NCBI GenBank assembly: GCA_019633425.1
Contig: WSUB01000092.1
Coordinates: forward strand, 104,182 to 168,181
Length of the DNA: 64,000 bases
From: Tulasnella sp. 424
Lineage: Eukaryota > Basidiomycota > Agaricomycetes > Cantharellales > Tulasnellaceae
Direction: 5' to 3'
Of the stretch, positions 32,688 through 45,514 are shown piece by piece. Each line of letters begins with the position of its first letter. The stretch's first letter is position 1. The notes under the pieces were generated by a model. That model saw only the letters and a program-made list of their open reading frames with translations, searched no databases and had not been told where the DNA came from. A program made the translations under genes and the position numbers.

Positions 32688-35234
32688 ATGTCTGCCATCA
32701 GCAAACTCTCCTTCATTGCAGTCGCTCTTTCCGGTGTCCTGGCCGCTCCTTTGGACGGAACGTCCAAGTTCACTACCCACCGTTCTCATATTTCTGCTCG
32801 CGGATTTGAGCTTCCTAGTTATCACCCAGCCGCAGTATACGAGGTTGGCTTTCTCCCCTCCCTGTCCTACGCAGAGCGCTGACAAGTCCACCCCAACAGA
32901 CCTTTGGTAGCGGTGTGGAGCACCCCCTAGACAAACGAGCGGATGTGGCCTCTGAAGATGCGGCCATTAGCTTCCTGGAAGGCAAGCTCGGCTTCGGGAA
33001 AGGCTCATTCAAGTACAAGACTGGATTCAAAGGCGAAGGTGCTACCCACGTCTACGTCAAGCAGTCGATCGTATGTAAACTACTCTTTTTTTCTCAGCTA
33101 TGATATTCTGACATCTCTCTTCGGCTTATCTAGAACGGCATCGAAGTAGCCAACTCTGTTGCTAATGTTGCTATCAAGAACAACAAGGTCGTCGCCTATG
33201 GCGCTAACTTCGTCAAACCAAGTATGCCTAATTTTCCACCGGACTAGTTTCGGTGAGGACTTACAAAGTTGTGGCACGTCCTGCAGAGCAAACCGGCCCC
33301 AGTACCTCCAAGGTCACGTCAACCGAGGCAATACGCTTTGCCGAAGCTCATCTAGGCGGCAAATGGAATTCCTGGCCCGTTAAAACCGAGTACTTCATCA
33401 AGGACGACGACTCCGCCGTTCTTACTCACGTGGTCCAAATTCAAAATGAGGATCACTGGTACGAGGGTTTCATTGATGCTCAGACTGGTGAACTCGTCAA
33501 CGTCATCGACTTTGTGGCCGAGGCTGCCTACCGTGTTGTCCCATTCACGAAGCAAGATCCAACCTGGGGTGGCTTTTCGCTCCTTACAAATCCTCAGGAC
33601 GCGACCGGTAAGGATTTGATATCTCGAAGTGTCAGATGTATCAGGGCTTACTTACCTCTCGTGCCATCAGCTTCGCCTAACGGATGGCATCAGGATACAT
33701 CATCTTACACGACGACTAAAGGGTATGTTCCATCTGCTTGCTGTCCTTATCTCTCTTAGTTACACTCGTTTATCGCTTAGAAATAACGTCATCGCTTATC
33801 ACGGATCGACGTCAACCGGTCTGACCTCGCAGTCGGCCTCTGGTCTCGTCTTTGATTATACGTGGTCGCCAACAACCCAGCCTTCGACAGCCAACAACTT
33901 GAAAGTTGGAACGGTTAATGCCTTCTATGTGGCCAACGCGTACCATGTATAGTCTCTTACACCCCCTCGCGATCTTCTTGCTAATCTGGGCCGATTTAGG
34001 ACTTGTTGTACAAGTATGGTTTCACTGAGGCAGCCTATAACTTCCAGAATACCAACTTCAACAAAGGTGGCAAGGGTAGCGACGCTGTCAAGATGTACGT
34101 GCAAGCCTCTGGCTCTAACAATGCTAATTTCGCAACCCCTGCCGAGTGAGCTTTACATCACTGCTCGATGTGGGACTGCCAATTGATCCTTCAAAACTTA
34201 GTGGCCAAGCTGGACAATGCAATATGTACCTCTGGACATTAACCAGTCCTCAACGTGACGGAGACTTGTCAAACGATGTCATCACGCACGAATTCACGCA
34301 CGGCCTCACCAACAGGATGACTGGCGGCGGAACTGGTCGGTAAGTGGATGAGAGGTTAACGGGTAGTAAGAGAGCTGCTACTAAGATACGGTCTTTAACT
34401 CCCAGCTGCTTAACTACCACTGAGGCAGGCGGCATGGGCGAGGGCTGGTCCGATACGGTTGCCTTCTGGGTCGAGACCAACTCCACCACTCCCGTCGACT
34501 TCGTCCTTGGTGCATGGGTATACAATAACCCAGCGGGGATCCGCTCCGTTCCCTATAGCACAAACATAAACACGAATCCATACACATATGCGACCGTGTC
34601 CACGAAGAACGAAGGTGTGTTGATTAAGCTTGTTTAGAACTTCATATCTAACGAAGCATCAACTTGCGTAGTCCACGATATTGGGGAGGTTTGGGCTACT
34701 GTCCTGATTGAAGTCTACTGGGGTCTTGTTGCAGCTCGGTATGTCAACAAGATTTCCTTCGGGCTAGCAGGTATTTAAGTGCTTCTTGAGTCTAGCGGCT
34801 ATTCCTCAAATAAAACCGATCCAACGTAATGAGCCATATTTTAATATCCCATTTGAGATACTCACGCTTTTATCACAGTGGAACCGCGGGCAATATCGTT
34901 TTCCTTCATCTGCTCGTTGACGCCCTTCCCATCCAACCCTGCAACCCCACGTTCCTTACTGCCAGAAACGGTAAGCCTCCCCCCAATTGCTGAAGTTATT
35001 GCATTATATTTATTCTTCTTCTTTATCTTATATTAGCTATCATTCAAGCTGATGTCAACCGTTACGCCGGAGCCAATAAGTGCACTCTTTGGAAGGCAAG
35101 TCAATTAGCATCTCCTGTCGAGAAACCCTCTGACCGACGATTGCGGTAATATCTGGCAGGCCTTTGCCAAGCGCGGACTCGGACCGAATGCCGCTAGCTA
35201 CAAGGACGACAAATCTGTACCCTCCGGTTGCTGA
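32688..35234 (+). CDS. Secreted fungalysin metalloprotease (peptidase family M36)
   Basis: Extracellular zinc endoprotease made as a preproenzyme. Thirteen exons summing to 1740 nt, 579 residues: 32688-32843, 32900-33070, 33134-33221, 33287-33607, 33671-33722, 33781-33946, 34000-34145, 34202-34339, 34406-34614, 34672-34738, 34879-34970, 35037-35095, 35160-35234. A signal peptide ([20 protein letters not shown]) is followed by a fungalysin propeptide with PepSY-like strands. The catalytic domain has [14 protein letters not shown] (HExxH, zinc ligands and catalytic Glu) and GMGEGWSD (third ligand Glu). It ends with the usual Cys near the C-terminus. The penultimate intron begins with GC. The loop between YWGLVAA and GTAGNIVFL is shorter than in many relatives. 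Expected role: protein degradation outside the hypha. Confidence 0.95.
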
Positions 35235-35475
35235 TCGGTCTCCAACGCCGGATCGGGCCGTTATTGCAAGTCGATTTATTCCATAGAGCTGGCGTGGATG
35301 AAATAAAAATGTAGTGCCTCGAAAGCCCGAGTCTGTCCAGATTTACCACCAACCTGCATTCGCAGAGACACGTCGATTATGGGTGTTCGATCGGTTGTAG
35401 AGGCTAACCACCGTACCGCACATAAAATACCATAAGATACATTACTAAGAGAGTCGCATAGTAATCCTGGAGAGG

Positions 35476-38227
35476 TCAGCGCCGTTTCGTTGCCCAATCC
35501 TTCCTCTTTTTCAGATGGCCTTCATATGCCCTGCACGTCCAGGTTAAAAACCGGAGAGCTTCGTTTTTCGTTTGCCTTTCACCCGCGCCACCAGTTTCAG
35601 ACTGTGCGACTAGACGGTGATGAAGAACCTCAATGTCCTTGAAACAAAGGAATGGAGGTATGGCGGTATCGGGAATCTTCGAATTGACGGTTAGGCGAAC
35701 AAGGGGTTGAGGGGCAATTAGCGAGACGCGAGCTGGCAACGAAAGGTTCGAAAGGGAAGAGGAGGGGGTCTGCGACTTGACAGCGACCGGAACAGAGGCT
35801 GTCGATGTGGTGGGAGAAGGGGAGTTTGGTGGAAGGACGTAGCGAGGTGGATATTTCTCCACAAACTCCTTCACTAACTGAATAGCGCGATCCGTATCTC
35901 CAGCGCTAACGTGAGAAAGAAACCGCATTAGCCTCATACATGCGGATAGCCAGGAGCCCGGGTCTTACCAGGATACGATCCGGATCATTGTTGCCCAGAT
36001 ACTCTCAATCCTCCTTGGAGACAATCGAGGCCGTCCAACGTCGTTATCATTCTCCCTTCCGGCCGTAAACACGATCCACTCTCTCCAGACTTCTTCGGCT
36101 AGCTTGATGGCTTCTTTCCTGGCGGCACGTCCTTTCACAATTGCAAGTCGATCTAATACCGTCGCGAACGACTGGCTGTTTTTGGTCACGTGGAACCTCG
36201 TGTAAAGGTTGTCCTTCCCGGATGTGAAAAGAGATAGGGCTTTCTCAGGGGGTGCGTGGTTGAGGTGGACGGACATGTACGCGTTGAGGAGGTTTGTCGT
36301 GATTTTGACAGTCGAGAAAGGCCAGTCAGGGTGTGTTGTATCAGTCCACATATCGCCCATCCGTGTAATCTCCTGGCCACGAAGGATGCGTCGAAAGAGT
36401 GCCTGGGCTTCTTGTAGAACTTCCTCGCGGCTTTGAGGTACGAGGGAAGCATGAGGCTGAAGCTGAACTGAAGGAACTCCCGATTCGAGGTCCGACTCCC
36501 CGACATCAACTTCATCGAGAGTCTCCTTCGGCTGGTCCTCTTTAACTATAGGGACAGCACTCCTTCGGAACGTTGGTTTGAAGCTGGCATATACGTGGAA
36601 TATATGCCCCATAAACTCTTCGTCGACGGATTCCTTCAACCGGATTAACTCCGCCAATATCCATCGTGCTCGAGGAAGGTCCCCCAACCTCTTCGCTGCC
36701 TCTAGCATGGCCTTGAAGGTCGCTAGGTCCGGTTGTAGTTGTTCCTTAGCGCCACCTCCATTGTCAACGACGTGGCGGTACTCGTCAAGAAGTTGTTTCC
36801 CGAGCCGGTATGCCTCATGCATGTAGTCCTTTTTCCCGCTCCGTGCGCATGTTAGCATGACGGCGTTGTAGGTGGCAGTAGTGGGCCGGATACGGTTTTC
36901 CACAGTCATTTCGTGGAAGAGATCGAGAGCACGTTGGGGAGAAGGAGAAATGGCGTCCGCGCAGGCTTGTAACATGGCATTGTAAGTGTCGAGAGAGGGA
37001 GTCGGATGGGCGACATATCGCATATGAGCGAACATGTCCCAAGCAAGTGCTCGATATTGGGGTGAATGAGGCGAGCTTGAAGGAGTGGAAGCGGCAAAGA
37101 GACCGCGGATAAGATTGCCGTACGTCGATTGCGATGGAATTAACCCTTCGCTTTCGTAATGATGGATTAATTTCTGTGCCTCCGAGAACTGCTGTGCCAC
37201 AACTAGCACTTCGACATGAAGATGCCTTTGCACTTCGGTGGGTACTTCACCGCCTATGGAAGAACCATACTTTAAGACTTTGCAAAATATAGAGTGGAAG
37301 CGGAAGAACTCACGGCTGCGGACTTCCTCAATGAAAGCATTGACTGCCTCAACATCTTTCGCAAACACGTATGAAAAGAGAATGCGGTCCTCAAGATTTT
37401 GCTCAACCGTCGCACCAGAGCGCTGAAAAAGAAATGAGTCCTTTACTACTGAAAATCCAAGTCCGATTAAACCTACCCTCATGAGATTGACAGCTCGACG
37501 GGCGGTATCACGGTCACCTGCTTCGAGCTGGATAGAGCCAACGACCAGAAATATCGTGAGACTCACGGAAAAAGAACATTCGGGAAGGTACACGTACTGC
37601 AGTGTGGACGAGTGACTCCCATTCCAGTTGGGTTGCAAGACCTAGAGGTATAGCAGCACCTGACGTGGGCTTTGTCGATGTGGATGGTTGAGTTTCTTCC
37701 GCAGCGATGACAGCAGCTTCCAGTCTTTGCAATACATCCAAATGATTAGGCTCCTTCCCAGTTTCCAATGCATCCTCAGGCAACGAAAGGTGTTCGGATG
37801 ACCCGGATTGTCCTGTTGCTGGAATTTTGTGGATCTCGAAACGCTTCTGCAAGGCAGTAATAACGGCCATGGGGTCTTTGGGAGTTGTTTTAGAAGCGAG
37901 GCTCAGTGGAGATGGATCTGGCATGGAAGGGGGTGATGTAAAAAGGTCTGAGAGGAGGCCCTCCAATTCGGCTTCCCCTAGTTGTGAATCCGGGGGTGGT
38001 TCAAAGGCTGCTCCGTCGAACTGTGAAGCCGGCATGGCACATATTGGCTTCGAGGTATGGACGTGCCTGGTCCAAAGGGATGTCAAAATTGAGAACCACC
38101 GTCCAGCTAGTTCTGTCGGGGCATACCTCGTAAAAGAGTGCGCGACGGCGGAAGCGGAGCTTGAGCGCTCAAAAGAGTTTCTGAGGACTTGACGAGAGAG
38201 CGAAATCCTTAGTGTTGAGAGATTCAT
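35476..38227 (-). CDS. Pentatricopeptide repeat (PPR) protein, probably mitochondrial
   Basis: The N-terminus MNLSTLRISLSRQVLRNSFE is basic, Ser/Leu-rich and lacks acidic residues until the end, like a mitochondrial presequence. An acidic and Pro/Ser-rich region follows, then PPR-type helical pairs in the middle: TYGNLIRGLF, AWDMFAHMRYV, LDTYNAMLQACADA, ALDLFHEMTVENRIRPTTAT, TYNAVMLTCARSGKKDYM, DLATFKAMLEAAKRLGDL. PPR proteins bind organellar RNA; the target cannot be read from sequence. At least five exons, ~850 residues. The last intron is best modelled as 35906-35968 (63 nt, TTTCTTTCTCACGTTAG end), in phase with AGDTDRAIQLVKEF. The start chosen is the first ATG giving a plausible presequence; the frame stays open further upstream. 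Confidence 0.8.
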
Positions 38228-38424
38228 CTTAGCCGCGATGGCTGGTGTGTTGGCGGTGACAGAATTTTGGATTGGTATGTGGCTCGTTCTCACGCTTCGT
38301 TTCGGTGTGCCTGAACCCAAACAACTCCGCCTTCCCTCGCCTAGGTAGACCATCACTCCCCTTCGATAATAGTATACAGAGCATACAAATCATCAATTTT
38401 AGAATATCTACACCATCAAGACTC

Positions 38425-40448
38425 TTAAGTACTCTTTGTAGCAGGCCTGATTGCAAACCAGCGGTCGAAGACCATATCCGGATCGTACTTCTGCTTCACT
38501 TGTTGCAGACGGGCGTAGTTTGAGCCAAATATTTTCCTTGCATACTCATCGGTTTCATTCATCGCACAATAAACGTCTGCCGCGTTGACGTAACCGAGAG
38601 ATTCTTGGGCCTTTGTGGACGACGATCCGGAGACTACCTCCTTGAGTTTGAGACATTCATCTCTTGCCCTGGAACTGAACGCCTCATCGGTCCAAAAGGC
38701 TCCGCATATTACGTTGACAAACTGGAGCCGCTCCGAGACATTAGATATCGTGCGGAAAGGGATGGTAGACCGCTCACATTATCCCGTTGACCGAACGCCG
38801 CAGCTTCCAATGAGACGCTGGCGACCTTCTCATAGTAGAAGAATTCGTAGATAAGCACGGAAAATGGTGCGTTTTTGGCAAGCTGCATCAGCGCATCAAA
38901 CGACTTTTGAACTTGCTCGTAGTCGAAGACGTCTATGTGGGCTCCGACACATAGTTTGTTTCCTGGAAGGTCGTTCACCACGTTCTAGATGGAAAGGCAC
39001 GGGCATCCACAGTGAAAACGTACCCACAGATTGACCGAGTATAGAAACGTACCGCAAGATTGCTAACTTCCTGCCAGGGTATCTGGACAGTTATAGCTTT
39101 CACCGGGCCTGTTTCCGTTTCGAATCTTCAACCACGGATCATGACATGGACCGAACCCTGAGTGAAATCGTACCAATATCCTGGAAACGGTTGAATGCAG
39201 CCTCGCCCTCCTCCTTCGTGGAATTGCTTATCCCGGTGACTATCACGGTGGGCTAAATCAAAAGAATTCATCAGCCAAGGATCCCCTACGGACAGGGAAA
39301 CCCAAGCACCTTGCCATCATTGTCAAGATTCAATCTCAGCTCGACGGCCTCATGAGGTTTTCGTACAGTCAACCATTGTTGTATCGACTCAACAACTGCC
39401 GAGAGCTTGTCGGGAACGTAGAAATAGGCTGTGTTCAAGGTCATGAGAACGACCGTATCGGAGCTAATAGAAATATCCATACCGATGGCGTAGCAATCTG
39501 GACGCTGTGGATGCAATTTCACCACGACTTCGGAGACTACACCAAAGTTGGAGCCACCTTGTTGAGAAGTGAATCACCACCCAAAAGATGATCAATATGA
39601 GCGTACAATAGGTACTGCCGGTGACCTACCTCCGCGGAGGGCCCAGAGGAGGTCCGGATTTTCAGACTCGTTCGCTTGGACGACCTCACCAGTGGCAAGG
39701 ACAACGGTAGCAGCAACCAAATTGTCCGCGGCTAGGCCATAAGTGCCAGTAGAATAGCCCATCCCACCGCTCAATACGTAGCCTCCTATGGATACTTGAC
39801 TGCACTGCATGTACCGAACGTGAGCCGCGCGTTCTTCCAAATAAGAATGAAAGACATACGGCACCAACGCACGCACCCAGACCTTCGATAGCAAAGTCAG
39901 CTAACTGAAGTGGGGTGTGCGGCTAGAAACAGGGGTGACTTGAATACGTACCGTGCTTGATTGTTTCGACCTCGACATCGTGTGTCCTCGCTCCGGCTTC
40001 AATATACGCTACCTTGGCAACCTCGTCGATCCGAATACGAGTCATGTTTCTCATATCAATAAGCAGGCCATCTGTAGCCGACGCAGTGCTTGAACTGTGT
40101 CCTCCGCCGCGAACCGCCAACGGCAACCCTTCTGCACGAGCAAACTGCGGCAAGACCAGTAAGTCATGCAAACTAAAAGGCCAATATCTGGCTCACCTTG
40201 ATCGCCTCGGCAATGTCTTCGGTGACTGCAGGAGTCACTATTACTTTGCTCGGCTTAGTTGAGTTTGGGGCCCATTTTGAGAGATTGTAACCCGGATCGC
40301 CAGGGCGGCAGACAGTACCTTTGACGCGTTGTCGAAAGTTCTGCCCCGATCTTCGGGGTTAGTCTTATATAGTTCCATTATTTGGCTAGCAATTTACCGC
40401 GAGGGAATCGCTACCAACGCTTGCAATGGCTGTGGGGTCTTCAGACAT
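38425..40448 (-). CDS. FAD-dependent oxidoreductase, BBE-like (PCMH-type FAD-binding)
   Basis: Flavin oxidase of the berberine-bridge/VAO family. The FAD-binding half has VIVTPAVTEDIAEAIKFA, then LPLAVRGGGHSSS (the His that normally carries covalent FAD), YIEAGART, and SGGMGYSTGTYGLAADNLVA with LLWALRGG. The C-terminal BBE element is NYARLQQVKQKYDPDMVF, which positions substrate and flavin, and the protein ends in PATKST. No signal peptide is visible at MSEDPTAIASVGS, unlike secreted glyco-oligosaccharide oxidases, so an intracellular role (secondary metabolism or detoxification) is more likely but unproven. The cysteine that gives a second covalent FAD link in many BBE enzymes seems absent around QVSIGGYVLSGG. 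About eight exons, ~480 residues. It lies on the same strand as the PPR gene, about 200 bp upstream of it. Confidence 0.85.
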
Positions 40449-43400
40449 GATTAAGGTGTCCGCTCGAAGGGGATGGCAGCCTGTCGGTGTGAGGGAGGGA
40501 AAGCTTTCGATTTAAGTCCAAGTAGTACACAGCTTTAGGGTCAAATGACCCTTGTAAGCGGGGGGGAACTCAGCAAGCCCGGGCGGTATATTTCATTGTC
40601 CGATAAGGTGGGAATTGAAGAGCCACCCCTTGGAGCTTCGGGACCTATTGCAAGGACCGAAATGAATGTCGATTGGGTTCCTCATACTTGGCGTTGTAAG
40701 TCTTGAATAGCCATTTAGATCAAATATACCAGAGTCGCACCCAACAAATGCGTTGCCCGAGTGGGTTTGGGTGCAGACGGCTTTTCGACCTCGCGGTGAA
40801 AGTGTGGATAAACCACAGGAGGCTCTTGAATGTACCAATGTATATATACACGCATAGAAATGTATATACTCGAAGATCCTTCTCAGTAGAAGGTCGCATG
40901 TGACTGGGGCTAAGTGGGGTCCGGTCGCTTCTTCGTGAACCTGGTTACTGAAAAAACTCGAGGCACCGTTCCCGTCTGGTAGAAATGTTCGCCGTTAGAG
41001 GGTTGAGATTCGGCTTGGACGAACTCGGAAGGCATCCATCTGTGTTTAGGGTTAGTCTGGACTAACCGTGCACATCGGTGCCACAGCACGAGTTGGGCTG
41101 AAAAGCCCAGGATCGACGTGATCGAGCCTTGTGGTGTTAAAATTCGATATATACTACGTTTTATAAATCTGAGTTCAATTGACGTTCGGGTTTCTATGCG
41201 CATGACTCCAATTACATTTTCCGTAGCTAAATGACCGTGCTGGAATGAATGGATCGACGAAAGGAGGTTTTCGCTGAACGGTCGTGGAACCGAACAAGCC
41301 TCCAGCTGATCATGGGGACTATCCCAAACCCATCTTCCTGGGTGATCCTGCTAAAATTGACCCTGGATACGTCGATTCGGTCCGATGATCACGTCTACGG
41401 TAGCTTGCAGGGAGCTGCAGCGAAGTTCAAAGCTTGAATTTCCAGGAATTCCGAGCTTAGGCCACGCCCAAAGCCCATATCGAGTAGCTACTAGCAGTGC
41501 GTGGTAAAATGGAAGGAATCGAAGCAAGGCACGTTCTAGAGTAAGTCTGAGCTTGCAGACCGGAGTTCGAATCCGGGGAGGAAGGCAACGTTTTCTCTCG
41601 GTTACCGCACAAGGAAAAGACGGTCATGTAGAGTCGGGCCCATTTAGACTCAAAAGGGAGTCGTAAGCGATTTGAAGGTCGCACAGTGAAGCATGCAGTC
41701 CGAAACGGGCGGACCCCTATTAGCTCAGCATCAGATTCCTGGGGCAAAGACATGACTGAGGGGGATGCAGGCGATTGCGGAGGAAGAGAACGCTGCATCT
41801 GATAGTCGTCGCGAGGATGACAACATGTGTGATCCTGGAGGTGTCAACGAATCTGGACTTGACGTTGGCCGGGTCGTTACTAGATATGGTAAGTAGTTGT
41901 AACGAAAGCCGAAGTCGAAAGATTACGTCGTCAAGCATCTCCCCTCCGATATCCGAACGTGTGAGTTGATTGGTCCCCAAGTCAGGATACGGTCAGGAAA
42001 GATCCACTGAGGTGGGTCGGCAAGTTGCGTCGGCGGAAGCTTCTCGCACTCCGCATCCGTGGCTGATTTGAAGCGTTCTTGCACAGAGATCTAGAAAACG
42101 TGAGGAACAATGGAGAAAAAAAGAAGGTGGGCTAGATAGGGGGCACACGGTGAGATTTAGACTGCCTGGCCCAACAGAATGGGCGGTGTTTTTCGCGAAT
42201 ACAGTGAGCTAAGATAGCCCAGGTGGACAGTGGCAACGCTTGAAGCCACCTATGCAGCGGAGACGCTTCTGATATGCAGGAACCCCGGTGGAACGGCCGA
42301 GAGGTAATTCAGAAGTGGGGCATCGCGTAACTCGGAAGGCGGAATAAATCGAAAAGCGATAGATGCTTGGACAACCAGAGAAACGCAAGGACCGAAAGTG
42401 CAACGGGCATAGATCGAGTTTGGGTGGGTGTAGCAGCAGATTCCAGAACGCCGGGGATTGCTGTGCTCGAAAGTGAGTCCTGGTAAAGACAAGCTCGCCC
42501 CGCTGTACCGCCAGCTAGGCAAGTAGCTTCCAGACGACCGCTTGGTCTCCCACCCACAAGAGGGAGGCCGTCGGAGAGTCCCGATGACGTGCGCACACAT
42601 TCTTGGGTGGAATGAAAGGTCGAAAAAGGTGCAGAGGCTAAAACGGCCTTGTTGGGATTAAGTTTTCCGGGATCTCTAAAGGGCCGCCCCTTGCACTCAT
42701 TATGCGAGGCATTACGGTGTCGGGTCTTCTGTTCAAGGTCCATCACCGAACGGCGCGACGAGAGATCATCGGCGGCGGTGAGGACCTCCTCCCGATTGCG
42801 CCGTCGAAATGAAGGGTGTGTCATATGGATTGTCCATACGCAGGGGTCGGATGCGTCCCTTTGCGGTATTCAATCAACGTGCCAAAACCATATATATCGT
42901 TCGGTGCCAACGTTTGATGTGGCATTCTAGCCCAAGTAAGGAATGAACGACACCCGACATCAGCTGGCAAGACACACGATGCGATGGCGAGCACTTAGTT
43001 CCCATGAGAGTGCATGAGAGTGCAGTAGCGTTGGGAGAGTTGCGGGGATGAGGAGGCAAAAGAAAGAGGGTGCAATCTGACCTCAGTTCCAGCCTCCCTT
43101 CGTCTAGACCTTCATCCTCCGAACAGAGACACAAAGGACCACACCCTCTGGCACTCCCTCGGGTCGCTGCTGCCTCTTAAGGAAGGTTAAACGTCAATCC
43201 TCGGAATGCGGACTTTGCGCTTACTGTGCGGCCAATCGCGACTTGCCGGCCTCAGCCCAGGTTCCAAGTTTCACTTCACACTGGGCGACTCACTCGCTAA
43301 TCCAGGATCTGTACCATAGATCAATGCATGCATCCATATGTACGTTCTACAGAGGTTGTCATTTTTTTTTCTTTTACTCGGGAGGGGGAGGGAGAGATAG

Positions 43401-43609
43401 TCTAGCCGGGTAATTGTAACGGAATACAAGTGAGGGGTGAAGGGTAACAACAAGAAGAAAAGCCGGGTCAAAAGGTAATAAGACAAGTGACAAGTAAAGC
43501 AAACCAAATAAAAGCTCTCGAAAGGTCCGTAGGGGAGAGGCATAAATCAAATCCGGGAGAACGAGCAAACTGCTCGAGAATTTTGTACAATGAAGCGAAA
43601 ATAAGATCC
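40449..43609. other. Gene-poor stretch of 3.2 kb
   Basis: No open frame with recognised domains or consistent splice signals. It includes the FAD gene promoter side (a TATATATA run near 40841) and the 3' side of the WOPR gene. Several medium frames at 41457-41798 and 42250-42824 overlap each other and look like chance. A tRNA T-arm-like hairpin at ~41561-41577 lacks the rest of a tRNA. Confidence 0.5.
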
Positions 43610-45514
43610 TCACAGCGTCACCTTGAATGCGCCGAGAGCCCTCTGATCCAATGAATGCCGTGCGCTGTACCTAGGTCCAGCGGTAGCACTTCCAGCACTC
43701 CTAGCGCTGCCAGTGGGACTTGGCGGAGCCTCTCCACGAACATCAGAAGTCGAGTACCCAACCGGCTGAGCATGTCCAGGAGAATACTGGCTTCCAGCCG
43801 AACCAGGAGTAGCGGAGAAGTGCGATTGGAAGGGCGTATGAGGAGGTGGGGGAGGATAAGAGGGGTTCGGTAGCACCGACGACGGCGAGGAAGATGGTGG
43901 TGGCGGACCAGGGTATGATTGGGGAGCAGAGATGGAGGCAGGAGGTGGAAGAGTGGCAGCAGCAGGTGCAGGGAGAGCAGCCTTCATTGGGGACTCCTCG
44001 TATCTTGGGGGCAGAGGAGGCAAAGTCGACGCCGGTCTTGGAGTGGCATCGTAAACCGCGGGCTCCTGTTTCGCTGCGGGAACGGCAGTGTCGTACACAT
44101 ATGACTGAGGTTGACCGGGGGGAGCGTAGTGGGGTTGAGGAGCAGCGTAGTAGGGCGGTGCATATCCTCCAGTATGATGCGACGGAGGGCCATAAGCATT
44201 GGGAGGTGGGGGGTAAGTTGAAGGAGGACCATACGCCGGATACTGCTGAGGGGGAGGAGTAACTGGCATCGCACTCGAGCTGCTAGACCAGGGAGAACGG
44301 GAACCAGAGTCAAAGGTTGAAGCACCGTCATCAGCGGGAGCACTTGTTGCCTCCGATGGTGTCGGTGGGGCACGGTGGGGAGCGTATTGCGGATGAGGAT
44401 AGGCTTGAGGGTGAGCAGGGGTATAGGAAGGAGGGGGAGCGGGAGCATCATGAGGGTGAGGATAGTGATGGGGAGCCTGAGGATGATAGTATCCTTGCGG
44501 CGGTAACTGCTGAACGGAAGCTTGAGGCGGTAGACTGGGCGGGACAGGAGTGGTCGATGGGGTCTCCTTCCGCTCGACTCCTCTCTGACTGCCGTTCTTC
44601 CTGGTTAATCCCTTGCCAGTGACATAGATATTTTCTGGAACGGTGACGGCCCTCAGAACGGGGTCGTCAGCACAGACCGGAAGTTCGTGGTAGGTGGTCG
44701 AGCAGAAGTAAGCAGTCAAGTGCCACTTCTTTGGTTGTTGGCCAGCAGGGGCGTTCGGAGTGTGAACGAACGCAGAATACGTCTGCTTTGTGAGACCTTT
44801 GGGCTTGGTGGGACGGTCTTGGCGACGGGGAGGGGAAGGAGAGGAAGGAAGGGCTGGGGAGGCTGAGGATGGCGAAGACGGGTCGGACGACTTGCGTGCT
44901 CGGCGAGCAGCTTTAGCATCCTTTTCTTCGCGAGATGGCATGGCCTTTTCCTCTGAGAACGACCCGAGTGCATTAGCCAACCATGAAGGTTGGGACGCAT
45001 TCTTGCACGGGAACTCACCATAGAAGAGGAAAGGCTCTCGCATCCGCGACTGACTCCATTTCCTTCCGTCTGTCCATCGCTCTAGTCCACCTTTGTATGA
45101 AGCCTTTTGAGATGTGGGTTAGGACTTAAGGTGCGGAGATGGGGGAGTAGGCGACAGAGACTGACCTCTTCCCAGACGAAGACTTCGCCCGACTGGAGTT
45201 CACGATCTGTGGGACTCAAACGACGACGGACGATGGGGAGAAGGCTATTGAGAGCGGTGGAGGTATTATTGGGGGTGGAGAGAGCGGGACCAAAAGTAAA
45301 TTGTTGGTCAGTCTTGATTCGAATGTTAGACGAGTGCGGTGCGTGCACATACCCCAGTCGGACCGCCTCGAAGAGTGTATGAGCTTCATGAGCATTACGA
45401 ATGTCTAGAGATCCCAAAGTCAGTGCCTGAGTGGAACTAGGTGTGTGCAAGAGGATGCGTACGAAGGCGAGGGTGAGTTGCACGGTGTCCGTGTTGGGTC
45501 TCAGCAGCGGCCAT
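43610..45514 (-). CDS. WOPR (Gti1/Pac2/Wor1-type) transcriptional regulator
   Basis: WOPR proteins are fungal DNA-binding master regulators of morphology and development (Wor1, Ryp1, Gti1). Four exons: 45484-45514, 45166-45404, 45019-45103, 43610-44952; 1698 nt, 565 residues. WOPRa: IRNAHEAHTLFEAVRLGYV, then SGEVFVWEE, GGLERWTDGRKWSQSR (the hallmark WTDGR.WS.SR) and EPFLFY. WOPRb: KGLTKQTYSAFV, KKWHLTAYF, and LRAVTVPENIYV. Between the two boxes is a Lys/Arg and Ser/Pro linker. The C-terminal ~330 residues are Pro/Tyr/Gln/His-rich, as in transactivation regions. The 66-nt intron 44953-45018 has no stop and keeps frame. The tiny first exon (10 codons) is the least certain part; the rest is secure. 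Confidence 0.9.

Noticed and set aside
35933..35968. 36-nt intron in the PPR gene
   Set aside because: A 63-nt intron ending at a better acceptor (TCTCACGTTAG, 35906) is also in frame and much more typical.
41555..41600. tRNA-like T-arm (CCGGA GTTCGAA TCCGG)
   Set aside because: The hairpin fits a T-arm only roughly, and no matching acceptor stem, D-arm or anticodon arm lies upstream.
42250..42824. Two overlapping minus-strand frames of 116 and 171 codons
   Set aside because: They overlap in different frames and neither has homology or a conserved feature.
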